NCBI GenBank assembly: GCA_009667805.1
Contig: CM019063.1
Coordinates: 413,144,626-413,208,625 of the forward strand
Direction of reading: 5' to 3'
Length of the DNA stretch: 64,000 nucleotides
Origin: Leptobrachium leishanense
Lineage: Eukaryota > Chordata > Amphibia > Anura > Megophryidae
Every line of letters starts with the position of its first letter. Positions within the stretch are counted from its first letter, which is position 1. Under the pieces are notes generated by a model. That model worked only from the letters and a program-made list of their open reading frames with translations, did not search any database and had not been told where the DNA came from. Of this stretch, positions 33,386-46,984 are shown in pieces. The position numbers were made by a program, and so were the translations under genes.

Positions 33386-35216
33386 ATAGTAATTGTAACA
33401 TAGAGGCCATAGTAAAGATTCTCTATTCAATTTCCTGTATCTCCTATCAACATGGAATAAGACGTGAAGCAGGTGAACCAGCAATGATTTAGACGTTAGG
33501 AAAGATGAACAGGCCAGGTTTTCCAGATAGCTGAAGCACAGCACAGGTGATATAATTTGCTGCTCAGTGATTGCAGGATTCAGTTTGCATTTACCCAAGG
33601 TAATCTGCAAAATCTGGCCTTTTAGGGCTATTAGAGGAGAGGGTTGGAAAACAGTGCTGTAAAGCAAAGAATAATCAACACAAACATGTGAACAATATAA
33701 CATTTTTGCGTACAGGTCCGCTACCATTTCATTTAACTCGTGCAAATTTCAGCCATCTTTATATTTATTTTGCCCACATGTAAGCCCCCATTTCATTTAT
33801 TTTGCATAGGTTTCAGTTTTTAGAGTTATTGAATTCCCGTAGAGAGCACCATTTAGTTGATGACTCCCTTTTTTGTCTAAAGGTGACAGCGAATGACAGG
33901 ACAAGGGACCCAAAGTTATTTAAAATTGTGAATCCGATTCTATGAAGCTTTTCACGCTGCTACACTGTAGCCAGTAATGTATATTTGTAATGTAACCTCC
34001 TGTGATCTGCGACAAGTATATACATGTAAGCAATTATTGTATATATTACTGAATAGAATGTTACAAGTAGCATTGTGAGAAGCTTCATTGAACCCGATTA
34101 ACAAGTTTAAATCATTTTGTGTTTCTTGCTCCATACATTAGGTTTTTTCGTATGACACAGCTCATATGTTTCATACCGTACAAGATGTGCATTTGGGGAG
34201 CTGAATCCCAGTGGTACTGCTCACGGGGCCAGTCACACTGACTATAGCATGAATCAGGCTAACATGTCATCCGTGTGACAAGTTGCGGAAGGGGAGCATG
34301 AACCCCGCTCTGCTTCACATCTCTGGTTTGAATGAGACCAGAAATGTGAATCAGGGACCGGCAGCATTTGGGATGACAGGTAAGGTTCTGCCTCCCCTGC
34401 CTGCACTTCCCTGGTCTGGTAGCATTTTACAAATCATTGCTTGTGTTCTTAGTGTATGTGACAATGTTTCTTTTATTGCTATGAAAGGACTGGCTGTTGC
34501 TGTGTTAGATACACAATGTTGCTTTTGCATATGGTACGTTTTGATGATGACAGACTCTACTACTAGTTAAATATATTCCATTTATCCATGTAATTCTCCC
34601 TCTGCCCTTTTTATTATTCTTTTGATTTATAACACAAATTCTTTGAAAATTAGAGATGAGCAAAACTCTATGGAATTTTCTGCAAAAAAGCAATAAAATA
34701 ATTATTTATATAACCAGTGACATCCCTCTGAGTTATTACATGCTACAACTAATAACTAAAGCACTAAAATTGGATCTTAATTCTCGTTTATGAATCAGTT
34801 GTTTAATATAGTTATTCTATCTCTTGTGCAAACAGCAGCCTTTTATATAAAACCAATACAAATGGTGTGTGCCGTAGTTGCAAAACAGCAAATATCACTG
34901 ATGTGGCATCCGTATCAAACTTTGGCGCTTCAAAAGGAGAAATACCAACATCGGGAGGAGATGTTTCATCAACAAAACTTATTTTGCAGCTGTTTCAATT
35001 TACCTTTTTTTGAAATGTCGAAGTTTGTCATGGCTACTTCATTGGTGATATTCACTGTTGTTTGCAACTACGTAAAACACCTGCATTTATTAAGTAAAAT
35101 TTACATTACCATTAATCAATACTTAATCTCACTTTTACAAATAAAAGGCGAGACAAGAAAGAGAAAACTCTGGCCAACTCATTTGTAACAGCATGAGCAA
35201 TTGTGTAATGATTGGT
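33386..35216. other. Intron sequence, no feature seen
   Basis: 1.8 kb without a supported repeat or coding feature; scattered ORFs of up to 140 codons have no family motif. Confidence 0.5.
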
Positions 35217-35406
35217 TTGTTTAGAAAGTATTTTACCAGGAAGAATACATTGAAATTTCTCTCGTTATCAAGTTTGGCCTGGGTGGCGAGTATGTACTGT
35301 TAGGTGTCCTTGGGCAAGACACCTACTGGATAGGTTCTCTTGCCGGGATTTGAACCTGTGTCTCCACGGTTATAGACCAGTGATGTTACCTCTACTCCAC
35401 CCAGCC
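35217..35406 (-). mobile_element. tRNA-derived SINE, copy 3 (complete)
   Basis: On minus it starts GGCTGGGTGGAGTAGAGGTA (A-box region) and has a canonical B box GGTTCAAATCCC (35345-35356). Body: AAGAGAACCTATCCAGTAGG, GCCCAAGGACACCTAACAGT. Tail: CCTGGTAAAATACTTTCTAA. It is the best full-length example here. Confidence 0.88.
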
Positions 35407-36954
35407 AGTTGTTCTTCCTTTCATTGAAAAAGAGAGTGAAAAACTCTTGCACAAGCAATTACCTTGGAGTTATATTATCTCCAACATTGTTGTACATTAG
35501 TTGAAGCTCTTTGCTAGAACTTGAATAGAGCTGGCATGTTTCTTAGGGACTTTACAGGTCCAAAATGGGATATTCAGTAAGAATTTCTGCTTTGACTGCG
35601 AGCTCCATTATAAGTATGGAAGCTAGACCTCTCATCCAAATATAATATTTTTATACAATATATACTGCACCAGCCAAAGTACCAAAAATCCGAGGTCACC
35701 AGCCCAGAAGTAGATTCATACACAGGGGGTCACACGGGGCTCAGTATTTTAAGGAGTTTTATTAAGAGAAGTAGCACCGTTTCAGTCTCGGAACAGGACC
35801 TTTCTCAGGCAGCATCTCTATCGGCTTGTAACAAGTCTTGTTCCAGGACCAAAGTGTTGCCACCTCTCCTAATAGAGTTCCTTCACAAACTGAGCCTTGT
35901 GTGACCTGTCTTCCCCTTATGTTTCCATCTGTGTTGCAATGTCTATGTGGAGAGGCACTTCAGAAACAAAGGAGACCGCATTTCAATCGAGTTTGAGATA
36001 TTTTATTTCCAAACTCCCAGGCAACACTTTTCCCATCATTACTGCAATTAAACTGCAAGAAAGTACTGCACTTAAAGCTGTAAGATCAGCCCTGCTAATG
36101 ATTTCAGAGAGGACCTTCTCTTTCCCAGATAACTTTAATAAGTCTAGCCCACGCAAGAACAACGTAAAATATGACAATCTTTTATGGGCAATTGAGAGCT
36201 AAAGTGGTGTGAAACGCTCATCCCAAAACAAAGTTTAAAGGCTGTTTTCACAGCTTGCAATCATGCAATATATATTTAGTTTAAAGTTTAATGTTTTAAC
36301 TAGCATTTCTATCTGCTTCATGAATCATGCAACCCACCCACTAAATTGGTGTAAAAAAATATATTTTTATTTTGTTGTATATGCATTTAAATTGTGTTCA
36401 TTCTAGAGGCTACGTATAGCAAATGATTGTTAGTTAATTCACTCCATGTCCTTTTTTATCATGTTCAATAAATCAAATAATATTTTGTAGTAAGGGACAA
36501 TTATTTGATCCTAAAAATACCTGTACTTGCCTCTACCAACTACTGTGGTTTTCCACCCGTATGATGTAGCATTTGCATGAATAGAGATCTACGCAACAGA
36601 GTGTGGCCACTCCTGCTTTTGACCTTTTTGGTTTCCATCCACACTTTTTGTTTTTTTTCTTATTTATAATAATGATGAACCTGTAAGTGGAGAATTTGCA
36701 ATTATTCAGTTTGTAAGTAATAAATGTGACGTGGGCACACCCTGAAATAGACTGTTACATCCGAGAAGGCTGAAAATCCTGACTAAAAACACGGCTTCAA
36801 ACAAGCTGAAAACAAATATCCAAACCGAAACAGCAGAAGCTTCTCCATAAACCTTCTTCTTTTGCTATTTTGATTCTAGTTTTGAGAAATGCTGGTGTGT
36901 GTCTGCACCGCAATAACTGATTTTCACTGGTGTTTGCAATGGTGGTGAAAAAAA
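35407..36954. other. Intron sequence; a diverged TTTCAG...TTTCTCAGG repeat and an unidentified ORF
   Basis: 35740-35830 holds TTTTATTAAGAGAAGTAGCA, CGTTTCAGTCTCGG and CCTTTCTCAGGCAGC, the same arrangement as the cores of 31309-31540 and 57166-57675. The + ORF at 35897-36202 (101 codons) is not recognisable. Confidence 0.45.
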
Positions 36955-37120
36955 AGGTGAAACTCAGGAGAATAACTGGATAAGTGAAAATTCTAGGTCA
37001 AAATAGCCAAACCAGAAAAATTCTCCCATTTATCTCACTTTCCAAATCTGCTATTTGGTCTAGATTGTTCTCTTCTCCTGCCAATGCTCCTGCTTTTCAC
37101 CTTTCTCTGAATAACCATGT
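36955..37120. mobile_element. CAGGGTTATTC-family fragment
   Basis: GTGAAAATTCTAGGTCAAAA and AGAAAAATTCTCCCATTTAT match 43550-43728; the right end CTTTCTCTGAATAACC is the terminal repeat. The left end is missing or diverged. Confidence 0.75.
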
Positions 37121-38611
37121 CGTTGTATAACCCCCCATAAAGTATGCATTTTCTAATCAAATTTGTCATTACTTTCCACAAACATTAGTGTTACATCCAT
37201 ATTATTTTTAAAAAAAATCTTTCTTTTTAAATGCTGATTTGTAGTAAAATCGAGGCCTAATTGGTACACATTTGGGAAATAGACCAAAATCAAGGCCTTT
37301 TTAGAATTGGTAGAGAAGATAAAGGTTTCAAGTTTAGAATCCATTCTATATTGATGGTATCAACAACAAGGACTTCTCAGAAATTACTGCAAATTAATCA
37401 GTCTCTAAAGAAATTTTATCCCGTGTTTTATTATCCTAAAAGTCATAAGACCACGTTTCTTTTGAATTTTACATTGCCTCTTGATTGGCCCGTGTTTGGA
37501 TTATTATTACTACGCAAACACAATGTAGTCACTGTTAAAGTGACAGCTTTGATTTCAAAGTACACATCATAATGCAAGGTCATTTGTTTATATGGGGATT
37601 TTTGCCCTAGAGCGACCAAGGGTGCACTTAAATAATTCATATCAGTTTGACACATCCAGTTCATTAGCATTTTCTTTGATCCTCACTAAAAATTCCCACT
37701 CTTCCTATTTCCCATACCTACGTCGCAGAATCTTGACTACCCCCTTTGTAATGCGTAACTTCCCATGTGGATATTAAGTGGACCATTGCGTAGGGTCATT
37801 TCGGCAAATCGCTTATGGCTAATGATAATTGTTTTCTTGTGTAGTCAGTATCTGTCCTCTGTTTGTGGCTATGTGCACTGGCCGCTCGTAACATATCCAG
37901 CAGCTGTCTAAGGATGGCTCTACAAGGAAAGATGTGGGTAGTTTCACTTGTGGTATGTGAAGCGTCGCCTTTGTCTGTGATATGGAACTGCTTCAAGTTT
38001 CGTCATACTTTAACAGGGGATCGTGCTGCATGCCATATGGGAAATAAATATAGGATTGTTCGATTCATCTTCCATAGCAGTGGTCATAAATCATGTACAT
38101 GTTAGTGTTATTCATAAGGCAAACCCTATTTAAGCTAAGCATTCACTTATGTATGCACTGTACACAAACTTCTAGAACGCCTTCTAACCCAACCGGAGTC
38201 TGGATACACTTACGGCCAAATGCTTGACTTTCATCCAAGATTGTTAACTCTTAGTAACAACACACGTCTTTCAGGGTGTAAATTAGCCATAATTTGCTTA
38301 AGGAAAACAGATCCCTTTTTAACATTATAGAACCACAGAGGACCTTACTGATGTTTAACCCTTTCGGACTATGCAGACAATAGTAACCCTAAATATTTAG
38401 TATAGCATCTAGAACAATTTGAATTCTATTTCTATGAAAAATATGGTTTGTACATATTTATAAACTCTTTCTGTAAAAATGTAATTTATATGTTGCCTTG
38501 TCAGAGCCTGGCAGATCTGGCGGATACATGAGACTTTTAACTATTTTACTGTCTTTTTCAAGCATTTCTATAGCAATGTTTTAATTTTCTTGAAAATAAA
38601 GAAGAGCCTTA
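37121..38611. other. Intron sequence, no feature seen
   Basis: No supported repeat or gene over 1.5 kb. Confidence 0.5.
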
Positions 38612-38723
38612 CGGCCCTATTCCATCCATAGTGAATGCTAATGGTAGCATTCGCAGGAGTAAGTGTTAACGATAGGATAAGTGACTTTAACGCATGACCC
38701 TCATGTTACATTCCTGACACTAC

Positions 38724-39150
38724 GGCTAGGGTCAAACGAAAGCATTTTTACACGCGAACGTAAAAAAGTGCGTCCGAACGAAGTGATGTATTTTTTCACG
38801 GAGTGCGCAAAAACGGTCATACGATGCGCATTTTTCGTGCGTGATTTTTTCGGATCGTCAATAAAACTCTTTTTGCGTCTGGACGTTATGTAGGCTGGAC
38901 ATTAGCAGTGTCTGACATCTCCTAATCACGCACACACGCCGCTATGCCGCAGCAGCGCACTCAGTACGTCAGTACTAGCGGTTCGGTGTTCTCGAAAAAA
39001 TGCGTTCGTTTTCCACTTGCGTTGCGCGGCCGGACTTTCGTGCGACCGTACTTCGTATATTGGCCGTCATTGCCCGTCATCTGCTGCTAGTGCGGCCGTA
39101 ATTATGTGCGCCAGAACGCACGTTAAAAGTGCGCTGGTCTGACCCCAGCC
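38724..39150. mobile_element. TTAA-type (Kolobok-like) MITE, 427 bp
   Basis: Ends GGCTAGGGTCAAACGAA and CTGGTCTGACCCCAGCC, followed by TAA. The body is collinear with 46985-47409 (GATCGTCAATAAAACTCTTT, TGCGTCTGGACGTTATG, GTACTTCGTATATTGGCCGT). Confidence 0.88.
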
Positions 39151-39281
39151 TAAACCCGTCAAAAATCTGTTAGCGCATCAGTGATTGCACGAGCTTGCTG
39201 CACTTTGCGCTCCCCATGTTAATTATAGGATTTGCAATCATTAATTTGCGTCAGGATAAGTATGGTATTACATAGTGCTAG

Positions 39282-40099
39282 CAGGGCCGGTGCTAGACTA
39301 TCTGGCACCCTAGGCAAGACCAACTACTCTCAGTCCCCCCAGAAAAATTTCAACTGTTGAAATGCGCAAGGGAACACACACACACACACTATGCATCCAG
39401 GGGGGACACACACTGTGCACAGACACACACACACAAACTGCAGAGGGCACACTGTGCACGGGGGCCGTACACACTCATGTTAGTTCGGTGTCCATATTAC
39501 CCCTCCGCCGGTCGGGCCCAGGAATGGACTGTGCCTCTTTCCTCTGCCCTCTGTGCCTCTTTCTTTCATCTGCCTCTTTCTTTTCTCTGCCTCTTTTTTT
39601 ATTTCCTCTGCCCTGTGTTTCTTTCTTTCTTCGGTGCCTCTTTCTTTCTTCTATGCCTCTTTCTTCCTTTCTTCTGTGCCTCTTTCTTTCCTCTGCCTCT
39701 TTTTTTCTTTCCTCTGCCCTCGGTGCCTCTTTCTTTTTGCCTTTTCATTCATCTGCCTTTTTCTTTCAGCTGCCACTTTTTCTCTTTCTTTCATCTGCTT
39801 ATTTTCTTTCTTCTGTGCCTCTTTTTTCTTTATTTTCTTTCATGCTTTTCTTTTTTTCTTTCTTTCATCTGCCTCTTGTGGCACCTGCACACCATCTGGT
39901 GATGCCTGCGTATCACTATAAGATGCCCACCTTCTGTGCCGCTAGTGGGGATCCATTTTGTGACCCGCCATTACCGGCTACAAAGCAAACAATGAGGAAG
40001 GGGTGCAATAATAGAACCTGGGTTGGGGCTGGCTGCGCCCCTAGGTAGCAGTGCGCCCTAGGCGGTTGCCTAGATTGCCTAGTAGAAGCACCGGCACTG
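39282..40099. mobile_element. Non-autonomous hAT element N5
   Basis: Ends CAGGGCCGGTGCTAGAC and GCACCGGCACTG. The flanks AGTGCTAG (39274-39281) and CGTGCTAG (40100-40107) match in 7 of 8 bases. It shares its left end and CGCCCTAGGCGG-type right end with N2. The middle is an AC-rich run and a long CT-rich tandem array. Confidence 0.9.
39530..39880. repeat. CT-rich tandem array in N5
   Basis: Imperfect units of CCTCTGCCTCTTTCTTTCTT, 16-30 bp long. All three + frames stay open, giving Phe/Leu/Ser-rich false ORFs up to 228 codons. Confidence 0.88.
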
Positions 40100-40776
40100 C
40101 GTGCTAGCGCTAATTACTCCAGGGATGCTCAAGGCCAAATTTTAGCTACTCCTAAAAGCCGGTGCTAAATGATTCCGCTTTTGCGAAATCATTTAGCACC
40201 CCTAAAAACCCCCGCAATAAATCCCATACTCACCTCTCATCCCGCAGGGAGAACGGTAGCTCGATCTGCCACTTCTTATCGCAGGGAGCAGAGTGAAACT
40301 GGGGAGAAATAGTTCCTAGTCGAAGTCTGCCATCGCTGTGCAATCTCGTGAGAGCAAAATCACGCAGGTCTCGCGGTCCGGTAGCAAAACCCTCCTTGGA
40401 GTCCTATGGATTCCAGGAGGTGATACTCGCCACGGCACGGAAGTAGTACCACGGGTATCACTGCGAGTAGCGCTGCATTCCGGGGCATGGTGTCGAGGGA
40501 GCGCCTACCCCAGAATATCACGCTAAAATGGGGACGCTATGGGGGAACTTGCATAGTTTTACTTTTGATCAAGTACTTAATGGCAATTTTTGTTGTGCGA
40601 AATCATTTCAATATTACATATATGGTCATAAATGTGGTATACACTACTATAGCTGACCGCAGTTCACTACTAAGAGTGTTTTGCAAAACTACATACTGTA
40701 TTTACTGTATAGATAGGATTATTGTAATTTGCATTATTTTTGTCTTGAAAAGAAGAAAATACTTTATAAACATTTA

Positions 40777-40906
40777 GGGCCATATTACAAAGCTGGTGCT
40801 AACTTAACCAGAGCTGTTGTAAACTTACCAGAGCCATTATAGCCTATGGAGCTGTTAAGTTAACAACAGCTCTGGTTAAGTTAGCACCAGCTTTGTAATA
40901 TATCCC
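40777..40906. mobile_element. 130-bp foldback MITE (copy 2)
   Basis: GGGCCATATTACAAAGCTGG to the inverse arm CCAGCTTTGTAATATATCCC; flanked by TTA on both sides (40774-40776, 40907-40909). The stem GGTGCTAACTTAACCAGAGC is shared with copies 1 and 3. Confidence 0.93.
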
Positions 40907-40909
40907 TTA

Positions 40910-41388
40910 ATGTTTTAAAATTTCGATTAAACATGATCCTAGAATGATCAAGGCCTATGTACCCATTGGATGGGTCATTCTAGTGTTTTTTTTAAATAAA
41001 TGTCAATTGTGTTATTAAGGTGCTTGTGTTAAATTGAAACTCAGGGATGATTATATGCTTCCGAACATGTTGGTGTACCCTGTATTTGTACCTGTTCCAA
41101 AATAAAGTTTAGAAGTGTGTTGTGTACAATTTTGATGAGGAGGGGGAAGGAGGATAAAGATCAGGTTATAGTGGGATAGAGGAAGACAGAATGAGCTGTT
41201 GTAAATCAGAGAAGAAGCTTAAGCTGCACTAGATTTTCAAAGATTTAAACTGAATTGTGATGCAGTTTGGTTGTAGATAGAATATTCCGAAAGATTGTTT
41301 TTTGGTTACCAAATTTGTAATTGAGCTAAATGGACATACTCCTCAACTCTCCTCCTAGTCCAGGTTGGTTTTCCACTCCCCCACCATA
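40910..41388. other. Intron sequence, no feature seen
   Basis: Nothing supported. Confidence 0.6.
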
Positions 41389-41865
41389 CACTGATCAGTC
41401 ACAACATTAAAACCACTGACAGGTGAAGTAAATAACATTGTTTATAGCATTACAATGGGCAAGCAAAAAGATCTGAGCGACAAGGGCCAAATAATAATGG
41501 CTAGAGGACAGAAAGTATCTCCAAAACGGCAAAGCTTGTCTGCTGTTCCTAGTATGCTGTGGTTAGTACCTAGCAAAGTGGTGCAAGGAAGGACAACTGG
41601 AGAACCGGCGTCAGGGTCATGGGTGCAAAGGCTCTCTGATGCACGTGAACAGCAAACGCTAGTCCATCTGGTCCAAACAAGTAGGAGAGCTACTGTATCT
41701 CAAAGTGCTAAAATAATAATGATGGCCATGATAAAAAGGTGTCAGAACACACTTGACTTATACCGCCTACCTAGAGATTGTTGCAGACCACATACACCCC
41801 TTCATGGCTGTGGTGTTCCCTGATGGCAGTGACTTCTTTCAACAGGAGGTTTATGGAAGTATATT
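41389..41865 (+). pseudogene. Tc1-like element C, transposase fragment
   Basis: The left end CACTGATCAGTCACAACATT and following AAAACCACTGACAGGTGAAG are typical of a widespread Tc1-like family. The + ORF 41455-41823 starts MGKQKDLSDKGQIIMARGQK, a helix-turn-helix start with small deletions; later RRATVSQSAK corresponds to the second DNA-binding domain. It then jumps to RDCCRPHTPLHGCGVP, which belongs near the middle of the transposase, so a large internal deletion has removed most of the catalytic domain. Confidence 0.8.
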
Positions 41866-42690
<825 letters not shown>

Positions 42691-43404
42691 GGCCCCTATT
42701 ACATTCTTCGCGCAATTTTTTTGCGCGCATCGTCCGGCGTTATCGCGCAAAACTTAACGGAGTATTCCGATCCAAACGCATTTTCTCATCCGTCCGAAGA
42801 TAACGTTCGTAAAAACGACGCGCAAAACGAAGAGTAATACGCGCGCAGTAACATAGTGCACGGAAATCAGTGTGCGGACTGTTTTTTTCGCCGGATTCAG
42901 CCAATCAGAATTAAGAACCTTAATTGACATCAATTTACCTTAATTGACTCACTTAAGTTTTTGCGCCTGTCAAAGTAAATCTGAGTATACATCCTGCAGC
43001 AATAATAAAAACATGCACAAATTCACAATTTTATTGTTTGGGTATGTGTAGAATGTGTAACTATACTGTGCTGTATTTTTTTTATCGTGCTGGTGTTTTT
43101 CGTTTCAGCTAGAACGTTCAGATTTGCAGTTACCACCAGCTTTTCCAAGACGTTAAAATTATGCGCGCAAACGTCGTTCGTAAAAAGATGCGCATCGATT
43201 GTAATACCATCCACATACCAGCGAATGAATGAATTTGCGCTCACAATGTTAAGTATAGGACGCGCACAGATCATCACGCTCGTGCAGGTCCATCCACGTT
43301 AAATGATAACGCGCATCGTTTGCGCGAACGTTGTAATACGACGTTCAGCGCAAATGCGCATTTGCGCATGCAAAACCAAATGCGCGAGGAATGTAATAGG
43401 GGCC
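42691..43404. mobile_element. Harbinger-like element P2, 714 bp
   Basis: Ends GGCCCCTATTACATTCTTCG and GAGGAATGTAATAGGGGCC, flanked by TAT on both sides (42688-42690, 43405-43407). Rich in GCGC/CGTT words. An inner half is shared with P1 and P3 (AGTTACCACCAGCTTTTCC and AAACGTCG..CGTAAA). Confidence 0.9.
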
Positions 43405-43549
43405 TATATGTACAATATATATAGTCAAGTTTTAAAATAACAGCATAGCAAAGACGTGATACACAGTGTTATGCATTTATTTTAAAGAAAATACCTGGAT
43501 ACATTACTCTTATTTTGTACACAGAATCCTTTAATGAATAGAAGGCTCT

Positions 43550-43728
43550 CAGGGTTATTCCAAGAGAGTTGAAAGGAGAATGACTGGAGAAGTGAAAATT
43601 CTAGGTCAAAATAGCCGATTTGGAAAGTGAGATAAATGGGAGAATTTTTTCTGGTTTGGATATTTTGACCTAGAATTTTCACTTCTCCAGTCAATCTCCT
43701 GGTTTTTCCCGCTCTCTGAATAACCCTG
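43550..43728. mobile_element. CAGGGTTATTC MITE, 179-bp palindromic copy
   Basis: Ends CAGGGTTATTCCAAGAGAG and CTCTCTGAATAACCCTG, flanked by TCT on both sides (43547-43549, 43729-43731). The inner arms ACTGGAGAAGTGAAAATTCT and AGAATTTTCACTTCTCCAGT make it one long hairpin. Confidence 0.93.
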
Positions 43729-43731
43729 TCT

Positions 43732-44355
43732 GACTTGTTCCTTCGATTGGTACAGATGCTGCAATCATTAATTTGATCCAATGTTCAAAACAGAGTGTAG
43801 CTCGAATGTTTACAAATCGCATAGGCTTTTTGAGAGTCATGCAGTTTTAACGTTTATGAGAATCCCCACTTAAGTAGGAGCTGCCACCTTTCAGATATTC
43901 ACATAGCATGTTTTTGACAAACTGTATCCATAATGAAAATTTATTGAAACAGTAATTCAGTCAAATTATGCACATTAAACAAAGTGTGTCTGTTCAGTCT
44001 CATGTGTTCCTCAGAAAACGTCAAAGCCAGCTTGTTGATTAGCATACGACTGCCTTTCTATTTTCCTTCCTGTCCCACTGCTGGCAAATTGAGGACCAAT
44101 AACATTTTAAGACATCCCAAAGCAAGAAAGCTACCTTAATCTTTTACCAGTTCCCAAGAAGTGCCTTATATGCAGCTTCATATGATATCCACTTAATTCT
44201 CTTGCTTCACTTCTCCCGTTAGTAGATTACCAAACCCAATGTGTGCCCACAATTCTTTCAATTATATACAATACAATGTGGATACTGTGCATACATCTGG
44301 ACAGTCCATATAATTAGGATGTTCACCAATGGAACAATTATTAATAACAAACTAT
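43732..44355. other. Intron sequence, no feature seen
   Basis: Nothing supported. Confidence 0.55.
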
Positions 44356-45225
44356 CAGGGTTATTTAAAGAGCTCCGAATTGTAACCGATCGCTGAAATT
44401 CAGCGTACGGTTACCTTTCCTGGCCATTCGGCTATTCAGAGAGCAGGCAGTTCACCAAATGTTGGCGAATTGCCTGCACATACGGTGCCTGTTCGTTGCC
44501 TGTTCGAGGGCAGTGAAATCCCCATAGAGAAGCAATGCTTCGTCTATTCAGAGAACAAATACCAGCAGTGAAAAGTTGCCGAAATGCCCTACCATTCGGT
44601 GGTTTAATTTGACAGGTTTATTCAGGCGAATCCCATAGGCTTCAATGTTAAAAATATTCCCTTTTTAATTCAATAACTAATAAACCGTTGATTATAATAT
44701 TCTGCAGTAAAAAGTATAGTTATTTTTAGATTTTTCCATTTTTTTTAATCGTTTTTTCTTTTTTCTGTAACATTTGTAACATTTTATTATCATTCATTGG
44801 ATCTTATATGTAAATTTCAGACATTTTCGTTCTGTAGTTTCTTTGCAAACAGCGTTTCACTTTTCAAACATTCAAGCATACTGGGTGTTTTTTTCACTCC
44901 ATTCGTCTGCAGTGTCGGGTTTTTCCGGCAGCTGCTCTGTGCACTGATTGGCTCCTGCTCGGGTTCTTCTTGGCGTGTTAATCTTGGGTTCTTCTTGGCG
45001 GGGTTAATCCTGATGTTTTTGCGGGTTTCGGTGTGCCTTCACCAGGTTTTGCGGTGAGTGTTCGTCGGGTGTGTGGCGGCTTTTCCCTGCACTATGACGG
45101 CCCTGTGGTGCTTGCTGAATACACCGCAGGGTCGCAGAAATGGGATCGCCAAAGCGCAACGAATTGAAGAGAACGAAAAGTCACCAAACGCGCAGTGACT
45201 TTTCGATTCTCTTTGAATAACCCTG
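44356..45225. mobile_element. CAGGGTTATTC MITE, long copy (870 bp)
   Basis: Ends CAGGGTTATTTAAAGAGCTC and TTCTCTTTGAATAACCCTG, flanked by TAT on both sides (44353-44355, 45226-45228). The body is related to 32479-33385 and, inverted, to 51541-51886. Confidence 0.92.
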
Positions 45226-45228
45226 TAT

Positions 45229-46980
45229 AAATAATTCCAAGCAGTCCATTTTCATGTTCTGCATTATGAAGCAGATAAGGAACCTCCAAAACCTGTGGAG
45301 AAGGACAAATTGTCAGCCTGCACACACCTAACCTGCACTGTCCTTTTTGCAAAAAACTAGTCACTATACCTTTAAGTTCCTTCCTTCCATATTTGTGCAA
45401 AAATAGTGCAATTCTTATTAATAAAATTAAGTTTTGAAAGGATATATATTCTCATAAATATTCCTTCTCTATTTCACAAACAAATTGTTAGCATTTGAAA
45501 AATAATAAAAAAGAAATACTCTTCCAATGGACTGGATCTAATTCTATCAGATGGTTTTTATTATTTTTTATTGGCTGCTTGTAGGCCAGTTTTTATGAAA
45601 TACTGGTTGATTCAGTTCCCTGTGCTGCATTCTGAAAATTATTCCTGTTAGTAAAAATATCAGGTCAGTAAAAAGCCCAAAAACAGAGAAATACGTGTGC
45701 ACCGATGCACTTTCCGTGTTTAAGAATTCACAATGCCTAGTTTTTTTTCAAAATTTTTATCCGTAAGACTGGAATTTTGGTACCTGGTTTATTTTTTCTG
45801 GTGGGAATCCGATCTTGGATTATCTAGTTGTAAAGCACAAAGTTATGACTTACAGTAATTTGTGTGTTTATTCAGTTATATAAAATATAAAAATTTTTGG
45901 GCTGTTCCTGGCAACAACTAAGTAAAATACCATTAAAATTTAATTGCATACCTAAACTTCCCCAATGATATAGAAGGGTCATAAAGTGGCTTGGAAAGTT
46001 TACGAAAATGGGTATTTTTTATTTACTTTTTGATGTAAATTCATCAGTCATCTTAATTACCTTGTGTCACTCTGTATTATTATCTGAATGTATTCATCAA
46101 AGTGTGTAACATTCCTCACTGTTTAATACACATATACCATAGAGTAATAGAGGAAGACGTGTTATTTAGCTCACATAAAACAAAGGAGAACTTTGATGAT
46201 CAAATTTAACATCCCATATTTATTATGCTAGGAAGGCAAGACCTCAAGGGGGAAAAAAGGTCTTCCAATTCATACACAAGTTAAACCTCGGCACTTCTTA
46301 AACGAGACGCAGGCATATTTTTTCTGTTTGAAATCTGTCACTCATCTGTCCTTTAATAGCCCTTTTTCTCACTCATGAGACTTTGTATTAACATACTATA
46401 TGTAACCAAACGTGATCAATAATTACATCATTTATTTTTAGTTTTCAGATATTTTGAAAGTCAAAAATTTGTTGATTATCGTGGCTGTGATACAGATTCT
46501 TTTTTTTTATTATTATTAATGGTAGTGTAAAATCTATTCTCGGAATATATGATGAGTATTGGACTTCAAATTATTGTGGTTATGCCTCCTTCCTTCCCTC
46601 CTACTTTGGGGTCTTTTAGGGGAGACCTTTGTGTAGAGAGTAAAGGAATAATGCAGTATACAGTAACAAGAAGTATGTGAATCCTTTAGAAATGACTGCG
46701 GGCATTAGCGCGTGACGCTCGCTAATACCCCGATGTTAAGGGGAAAAATTGGCGATCGCTGGAATCTCGACTGATTAATCCTTACATGCCATGGATAACA
46801 ATTTGGATGTAGGGGGATTTTTTTTGCTGCCCCTGCCCCTTCTATCACTACTGATGTTACAATCTTCACAAAAACAAAGAGTTTGTTTTTGTGATATAAG
46901 TATTTGGGTTATAATTAGATGTTATGATCTTCACTGTGATTCTTGTAATTATGAGTAATTTTATCTGTGTTTTTTTAATC
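45229..46980. other. Intron sequence, mostly no feature seen
   Basis: 1.75 kb AT-rich. 46690-46860 (GGGCATTAGCGCGTGACGCTC, CCCGATGTTAAGGGGA) may be a fragment of a Harbinger-like element. No ORF of interest. Confidence 0.5.
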
Positions 46981-46984
46981 TTAA

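Larger units (their letters stand above)
38612..40560. mobile_element. Harbinger-like element copy h2, composite
   Basis: The start (A)CGGCCCTATTCCATCCATAG and the inner words GCGCTCCCCATGTTAA and GCTAAAATGGGGACGC match h1 and h3. It is interrupted by a TTAA-type MITE (38724-39150) and hAT N5 (39282-40099). The right border is approximate. Confidence 0.6.

Noticed and set aside
33386..35216. A gene in the long feature-poor stretch (ORFs at 33323-33745 minus and 34790-35188 plus)
   Set aside because: ORFs are isolated, lack motifs, and are of the length expected in AT-rich DNA; no splice or promoter context.
35340..35406. tRNA gene on the minus strand
   Set aside because: B box and A-box-like parts are present, but the sequence continues into a SINE body repeated elsewhere in the window, and the cloverleaf is poor.
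39357..40048. ORFs of 122-228 codons rich in Phe, Leu, Ser, resembling a membrane protein
   Set aside because: All three + frames are open because of the CT-rich tandem array in hAT N5; no family motif.
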